From the IMG/VR virus record IMGVR_UViG_3300035698_009435, positions 1 through 41,637 of that record: a stretch of DNA of 41,637 nucleotides, one strand, 5' to 3'. The stretch comes from a virus. Position numbers and translations under genes: made by a program. This document shows, one piece after another, positions 38,409 through 41,637 of this stretch. How positions within the stretch are numbered: position 1 is the stretch's first letter; each line of letters opens with the position of its first letter. The notes beneath the pieces were generated by a model. The model had not been told where the DNA came from. It saw only the letters and a program-made list of their open reading frames with translations, and did no database searches.

Positions 38409-40048
38409 TGGGATACTTAGATGATTATACTAATTTAGGTGGAGATATTAACGATCCCCAAATTGAAAAACTTAAAATATTAGATGAAGCAGAGCTTGCT
38501 AAAGGAAGCCCTCTAGATGATATGGAAATGTCCACCATTTTAAGTTATGGTATGCCTCAAGAAGGTAAAAGTTTTGCAAGAGATGTAGGGATGCCAATGG
38601 CAGGAGCAATATTAGGAGGGTCAGTTGGAGCAGGAATAGGCAGAGCAACAGAATCCTTATACGGTAAATATGTTAAAGGAGAGGATACACCTCTATTATT
38701 TGAAGGTGCTGAATTTAAAGCCCCACCTGAGGATTTATTTACTGGTAGCTTAGCAGAAGTAAATATGAAACAACAACAATATATAAGTGATAATAACCTT
38801 GAAATGGCTAAAAACTTTAAAAAATCAGTAATAGGGCAATCTGTTATAGAAACTTTAGGAGTTTATGTAGGAGAAAAAATATTCTCTGCTGCTTGGAGTG
38901 GAACAAAACATCTAGTAAAAAGTGTTCCTAAAAAGTTTGGTGGAGAATTCTTAAATAAAATAATCAATAGCGTTCCTAAAAGTAGAAAGAAAGCTTTTAC
39001 AAACAAACTTGCATTAAAATTTAAAGAACATAAGATACCTGAAAGTGTTACTAAAAGGGTTATTACAAGAGGGCCAAAAAAGGTTCTTAAACCTGAATAC
39101 TTTAAAGAAGAAGGAGTAAGACTTAGCACACTAAAGAAAGTACATAAAATTAATAATCAAATTTTTAATTCTGTAAATAGAGAATATGATAAGGTAATAA
39201 AGCCTATTTTAACTTCTTCTAAAAAAGAAGTAGACACTTCCACCTTGTCAAAAATATTTAAAGAAGGTACAGATGATATTTTAGATGTTAATACAAGAGG
39301 CAAGTTTATCGCTAATGAAAGATCAAATGCAAAAGTTGCAGCTTATTTTAACAGGTTTAAGAAAACCTTTAAAAATATTATTAAAACTAAACCTACTTCA
39401 ACACAAAAAATTGGAAATATTGTGGATAGATTCGGCAGACCTTTGACAAAAGATATTACACCTAAACCTACCCCCTTACAAATTCATAATTTTAAACAAA
39501 GTGTTAATAAGATACTAAAAGATAACCCTAGAATATTTGAAAATACTTCTGCTAAAAATCTTATGATAACTTTAAAAACAGAAGCAAGCAAATCACTAGA
39601 TGACATAGTTCCAGGTTATGCTAAGACTTCAAATAAATACAGAGATATCTTTAAAATTCAAGAAGAAATGGGAATAGAATTTTCTCCTGATAAGGTTAAT
39701 AAAATAATGAAAGGATATTTTGATCCTAGTAAGAAGGCATTTAAAGAGAGTATCAATAAATATATTGCAAAAAATAAAGGGCTAGAAATATCTTTTAATA
39801 ATGCTCTTGATGAGTTTGCAGCTAGCAATTACTTTAGAGATATAAGCGGAGCAGGGCCAAATATTAGATCCTCTGCTGGGCCTTTTGGTTTTTCTTTTCC
39901 ACTACTTAAAAAAACCCCTAAAAAGATAGGGGATAAGTTATTAAGGAGAGAAGCTAAAAATACACTAAGACCTTTAACAGAAAGAGTTATACATAATGCA
40001 GCATCTTATGGAACAGGCCAGCTACGAAGGTTTGGGCCAGAACAATAA
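38408..40048 (+). CDS. Ejection-type internal virion protein 3
   Basis: A protein of 546 aa. A Gly/Ala-rich membrane-inserting segment (about 58-82, MPMAGAILGGSVGAGIG) is followed by a long, very basic domain (100-520). These fit an injected pore or DNA-associated protein like P22 gp16 or gp20. No peptidoglycan hydrolase motif was seen. Confidence 0.55.
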   Translation: MGYLDDYTNLGGDINDPQIEKLKILDEAELAKGSPLDDMEMSTILSYGMPQEGKSFARDVGMPMAGAILGGSVGAGIGRATESLYGKYVKGEDTPLLFEGAEFKAPPEDLFTGSLAEVNMKQQQYISDNNLEMAKNFKKSVIGQSVIETLGVYVGEKIFSAAWSGTKHLVKSVPKKFGGEFLNKIINSVPKSRKKAFTNKLALKFKEHKIPESVTKRVITRGPKKVLKPEYFKEEGVRLSTLKKVHKINNQIFNSVNREYDKVIKPILTSSKKEVDTSTLSKIFKEGTDDILDVNTRGKFIANERSNAKVAAYFNRFKKTFKNIIKTKPTSTQKIGNIVDRFGRPLTKDITPKPTPLQIHNFKQSVNKILKDNPRIFENTSAKNLMITLKTEASKSLDDIVPGYAKTSNKYRDIFKIQEEMGIEFSPDKVNKIMKGYFDPSKKAFKESINKYIAKNKGLEISFNNALDEFAASNYFRDISGAGPNIRSSAGPFGFSFPLLKKTPKKIGDKLLRREAKNTLRPLTERVIHNAASYGTGQLRRFGPEQ

Positions 40049-40070
40049 TAAACAAGAGGAGTGGATAAAA

Positions 40071-40262
40071 ATGGCTAAATACACAGAAAACCACATATAT
40101 ATAATGAACTGTTTAGACGAATTAAAAGATGATATTAGAGAAGTAAGACAGGACTTAAAGAGCCTTTCAGGAATAAAAATGCGCATTGCAGGATTAGGCA
40201 TTGTTGTGAGCTTTGTTGTTTCTTCTGCTGTTATTTTTATTAGCAAGTTTATTTTTATTTAA
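40071..40262 (+). CDS. XhlA-like small membrane protein, candidate second holin
   Basis: A protein of 63 aa: an N-terminal charged coiled coil (DELKDDIREVRQDLKSL) then one membrane helix at the C-terminus (about 39-62). This is the layout of XhlA/hemolysin-type phage proteins that act with holins. I chose ATG 40071 (AGAGGAG) rather than the frame from 39996, which overlaps the ejection gene. Its stop overlaps the stop of the convergent gene by 4 nt. Confidence 0.65.
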   Translation: MAKYTENHIYIMNCLDELKDDIREVRQDLKSLSGIKMRIAGLGIVVSFVVSSAVIFISKFIFI

Positions 40263-40570
40263 TATCCTGCATTACATATATCATTGTATGTATCTATATA
40301 ATCACTTTGGTGTTGACTATCTATACGAGTAGCTTGAAAATTATCTAAACTAGCAAGTTTAACTTCTACGTCAATTCCTGTAAACGTTAAAGACATTCTC
40401 TTTTCACTGCTAAGTACTTCCAGTATATTATCTTTTATATAAAAATTTATTTGTAATCCATTAACTGCTAAAAAATATTTAGCTTTGCCCCATGATTCTC
40501 CTCTATACTCAAAATTCTCATCTGGTATATTACAAATTTTATAAATTAACCTATGTTTATTATTCATCAT
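40259..40570 (-). CDS. Hypothetical protein, 103 aa
   Basis: Last gene of the leftward arm. Start ATG 40570 after AAGGAGAG, with ATGA overlap with the gene upstream. Mixed alpha/beta. Not recognised. Confidence 0.55.
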   Translation of the reverse strand: MMNNKHRLIYKICNIPDENFEYRGESWGKAKYFLAVNGLQINFYIKDNILEVLSSEKRMSLTFTGIDVEVKLASLDNFQATRIDSQHQSDYIDTYNDICNAGY

Positions 40571-40755
40571 TTAACACTCTCCTTGAAAAAAGTAGGATAA
40601 AAGAAATCTCTAGGCTCAGTTACATTTGACAGCCTGCCACACACACCACACCTATCAACATGCCAAGTAGATACTTCAAACTGTTTACCTCCACTTGCTT
40701 TTTTTCCACAGTCCTGGCATACCCATGCAGGAAATATCCTTTGTCTTTTATTCAT
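40567..40755 (-). CDS. Zinc-ribbon protein, 62 aa
   Basis: CQDC (Cys13, 16) and CGVC (Cys36, 39) form a zinc ribbon in a basic protein; a Phe/Tyr-rich C-terminus follows. It starts after AAGGAGTCAACA. Function unknown. Confidence 0.6.
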   Translation of the reverse strand: MNKRQRIFPAWVCQDCGKKASGGKQFEVSTWHVDRCGVCGRLSNVTEPRDFFYPTFFKESVK

Positions 40756-40765
40756 TGTTGACTCC

Positions 40766-40867
40766 TTAAATTAGAAATGCTACCAGTAGCACACTAAAGA
40801 TGTGCAACATTGTGCAAGCTGCTGCTAGGGCTATCCCAATTATAACTAATATAGATACACTATTCAT
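40766..40867 (-). CDS. 33-aa hydrophobic membrane peptide
   Basis: ATG 40867 overlaps the previous TGA (ATGA), with GGTGG upstream. Nearly entirely hydrophobic. Credible from its coupled start and position. Confidence 0.45.
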   Translation of the reverse strand: MNSVSILVIIGIALAAACTMLHIFSVLLVAFLI

Positions 40868-41004
40868 TTTATTACCACCTTTTTACATTTATCACATAGA
40901 TAAATTTTTAAAATAGTATCATACCTTGATAACTCCCCACAATCAGGACACCTTAAATTACTTGAAACTCTATTTTTAAAAATATCTCCAAATATACTTT
41001 CCAT
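40864..41004 (-). CDS. Zinc-ribbon protein, 46 aa
   Basis: CPDC (Cys19, 22) and CDKC (Cys37, 40) in a short basic protein. The start overlaps the stop of the gene upstream (TAATG). Function unknown. Confidence 0.5.
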   Translation of the reverse strand: MESIFGDIFKNRVSSNLRCPDCGELSRYDTILKIYLCDKCKKVVIK

Positions 41005-41447
41005 TAGAATACGTCTCCATTCTTATCAATTGCCTTATCTTCATAGGGCGCAACTTTTCTTCTGTAGAATTCATCATGAACACACCTAACAACTCCAGTA
41101 ATATCAAATATATCAAATGCAGAAAAATAACCTAGAGTCTGAACTATTAATCCTAATACAGTAACAACACTTTCATTTAGATTTAGTTTACTTGCTCTTG
41201 TTAAGTATAGATCCTCTATATCTACTTTTAGTCTTGCTCCCAGACAATTGGAAGACTTGAGACAGGATGCAACTATAGATTCCACCATTGCAATCTCCCC
41301 AATAATCCTAGCATAGTCTGAGAACCTTAGTCTGGATTTTCCACTTTTTTTCAAATAATGGTGTGTTATACTATATGCAAGTTCCCCTAAATTTGTAGGT
41401 GGGTTTTTCTTTAAAACTTCTCTGGCTTCTTTTTTAATATATGGCAT
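41004..41447 (-). CDS. Phage protein of the MPYIK / DUF6899-like family
   Basis: A protein of 147 aa. It begins MPYIKKEAR, has LGELAYSITHHYL, and ends EFYRRKVAPYEDKAIDKNGDVF, the hallmark ends of a widespread phage family I recall as DUF6899. The central part (70-118) is longer than usual and carries two Cys. The function of the family is not known to me. Coupled (TAATG) to the DUF1937-like gene. Confidence 0.7.
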   Translation of the reverse strand: MPYIKKEAREVLKKNPPTNLGELAYSITHHYLKKSGKSRLRFSDYARIIGEIAMVESIVASCLKSSNCLGARLKVDIEDLYLTRASKLNLNESVVTVLGLIVQTLGYFSAFDIFDITGVVRCVHDEFYRRKVAPYEDKAIDKNGDVF

Positions 41448-41637
41448 TATTTATTTCTCCTTGATGTAGTAATAGATTTCATCATAGTTATTTGTGCTCT
41501 TGGTACTTTTGGGCTAACAAAATATATCATATTCTTCTTGGCATTAAACTTAAGGAATTTTACCTGCATACCTATACTATCTGCTATTTCTATTTCTGCC
41601 TGTACTCCAGTGGATTCCAGCCACCCATCCAGAAGTA
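41447..41637 (-). CDS. DUF1937-like protein (part 2, C-terminal end, runs off right edge)
   Basis: Continuation of the gene at 1-371 across the circular junction. The tail unique to this end is short and basic (PKVPRAQITMMKSITTSRR). TAA at 41447-41449 overlaps the next ATG. See the first part for function. Confidence 0.8.
   Translation of the reverse strand, partial: LLDGWLESTGVQAEIEIADSIGMQVKFLKFNAKKNMIYFVSPKVPRAQITMMKSITTSRRNK
41511..41637. repeat. Terminal direct repeat, right copy
   Basis: Exact copy of bases 1-127; counted once in the genome. Confidence 0.93.

Noticed and set aside
40255-40265. Terminator between the convergent arms
   Set aside because: The two stop codons overlap and no hairpin with a U-run is visible on either strand nearby, so I cannot call one.

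Overview
The window looks like one complete, circularly closed genome of a tailed bacteriophage with a short, P22-like tail. Bases 1-127 are repeated exactly at 41511-41637, so the unique genome is 41,510 bp and the linear ends are an arbitrary cut inside one gene. The DNA is AT-rich, Shine-Dalgarno sites are strong (AAAGGAG type), and all stop codons are standard. This points to a low-GC Firmicute-like host, possibly clostridial. I see no integrase, no repressor and no phage RNA polymerase, so a virulent life cycle that uses host polymerase is likely but not proven.

Layout: two arms diverge at about 17.5 kb. The leftward arm (minus strand) runs from 17.4 kb to 1 and, across the junction, from 41.6 to 40.26 kb. 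It starts with small early-type genes (14.7-17.4 kb). Next come two long pentapeptide-repeat proteins, a metallophosphoesterase, an M15 peptidase, a secreted trypsin-like protease, RtcB and a tRNA-Pro. The replication module follows (family A DNA polymerase, RecA-fold helicase, SSB-like protein, PD-(D/E)XK nuclease, AEP-type primase, RuvC-like resolvase, Rnl2-like ligase). The arm ends with nucleotide-pool genes and small zinc-ribbon proteins. The rightward arm (plus strand, 17.5-40.26 kb) has small zinc-ribbon and membrane proteins, then small terminase, a DUF2384 antitoxin-like protein, large terminase, a Lar-like zinc ribbon, portal, scaffold, N4-gp56-type capsid and head/tail fibre proteins. 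A holin, P22 gp4-like and gp10-like tail proteins, a collar-domain protein, three ejection-type proteins and an XhlA-like membrane protein complete it. The two arms converge at 40.26 kb with a 4-bp overlap of stop codons and no visible terminator.

Regulation: the most striking signal is a set of six intergenic sequences of the form GTTTA(A/G/C)-N13/14-GGG(T/A)AT, three or more in each direction, each upstream of a gene and correctly oriented. One is an exact match to the Bacillus subtilis sigma-B consensus. A textbook sigma-A promoter lies before the scaffold gene. Two very AT-rich loci (16.2-16.4 kb, framed by a perfect 18-bp inverted repeat, and 18.55-18.94 kb) share a 14-bp word and are the best origin candidates.

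How it fits together: the replisome is a mosaic (T7-like polymerase, RepB/AEP-like primase, stand-alone helicase) driving a P22-type headful-packaging virion. Several accessory genes look like countermeasures or repair tools: RtcB plus tRNA-Pro plus a second RNA ligase, a lone DUF2384 protein, a Lar-like protein, and three pentapeptide-repeat proteins, one fused in frame to a dATP/dGTP pyrophosphohydrolase domain. Functions were assigned by motif reading only; no database search was run.
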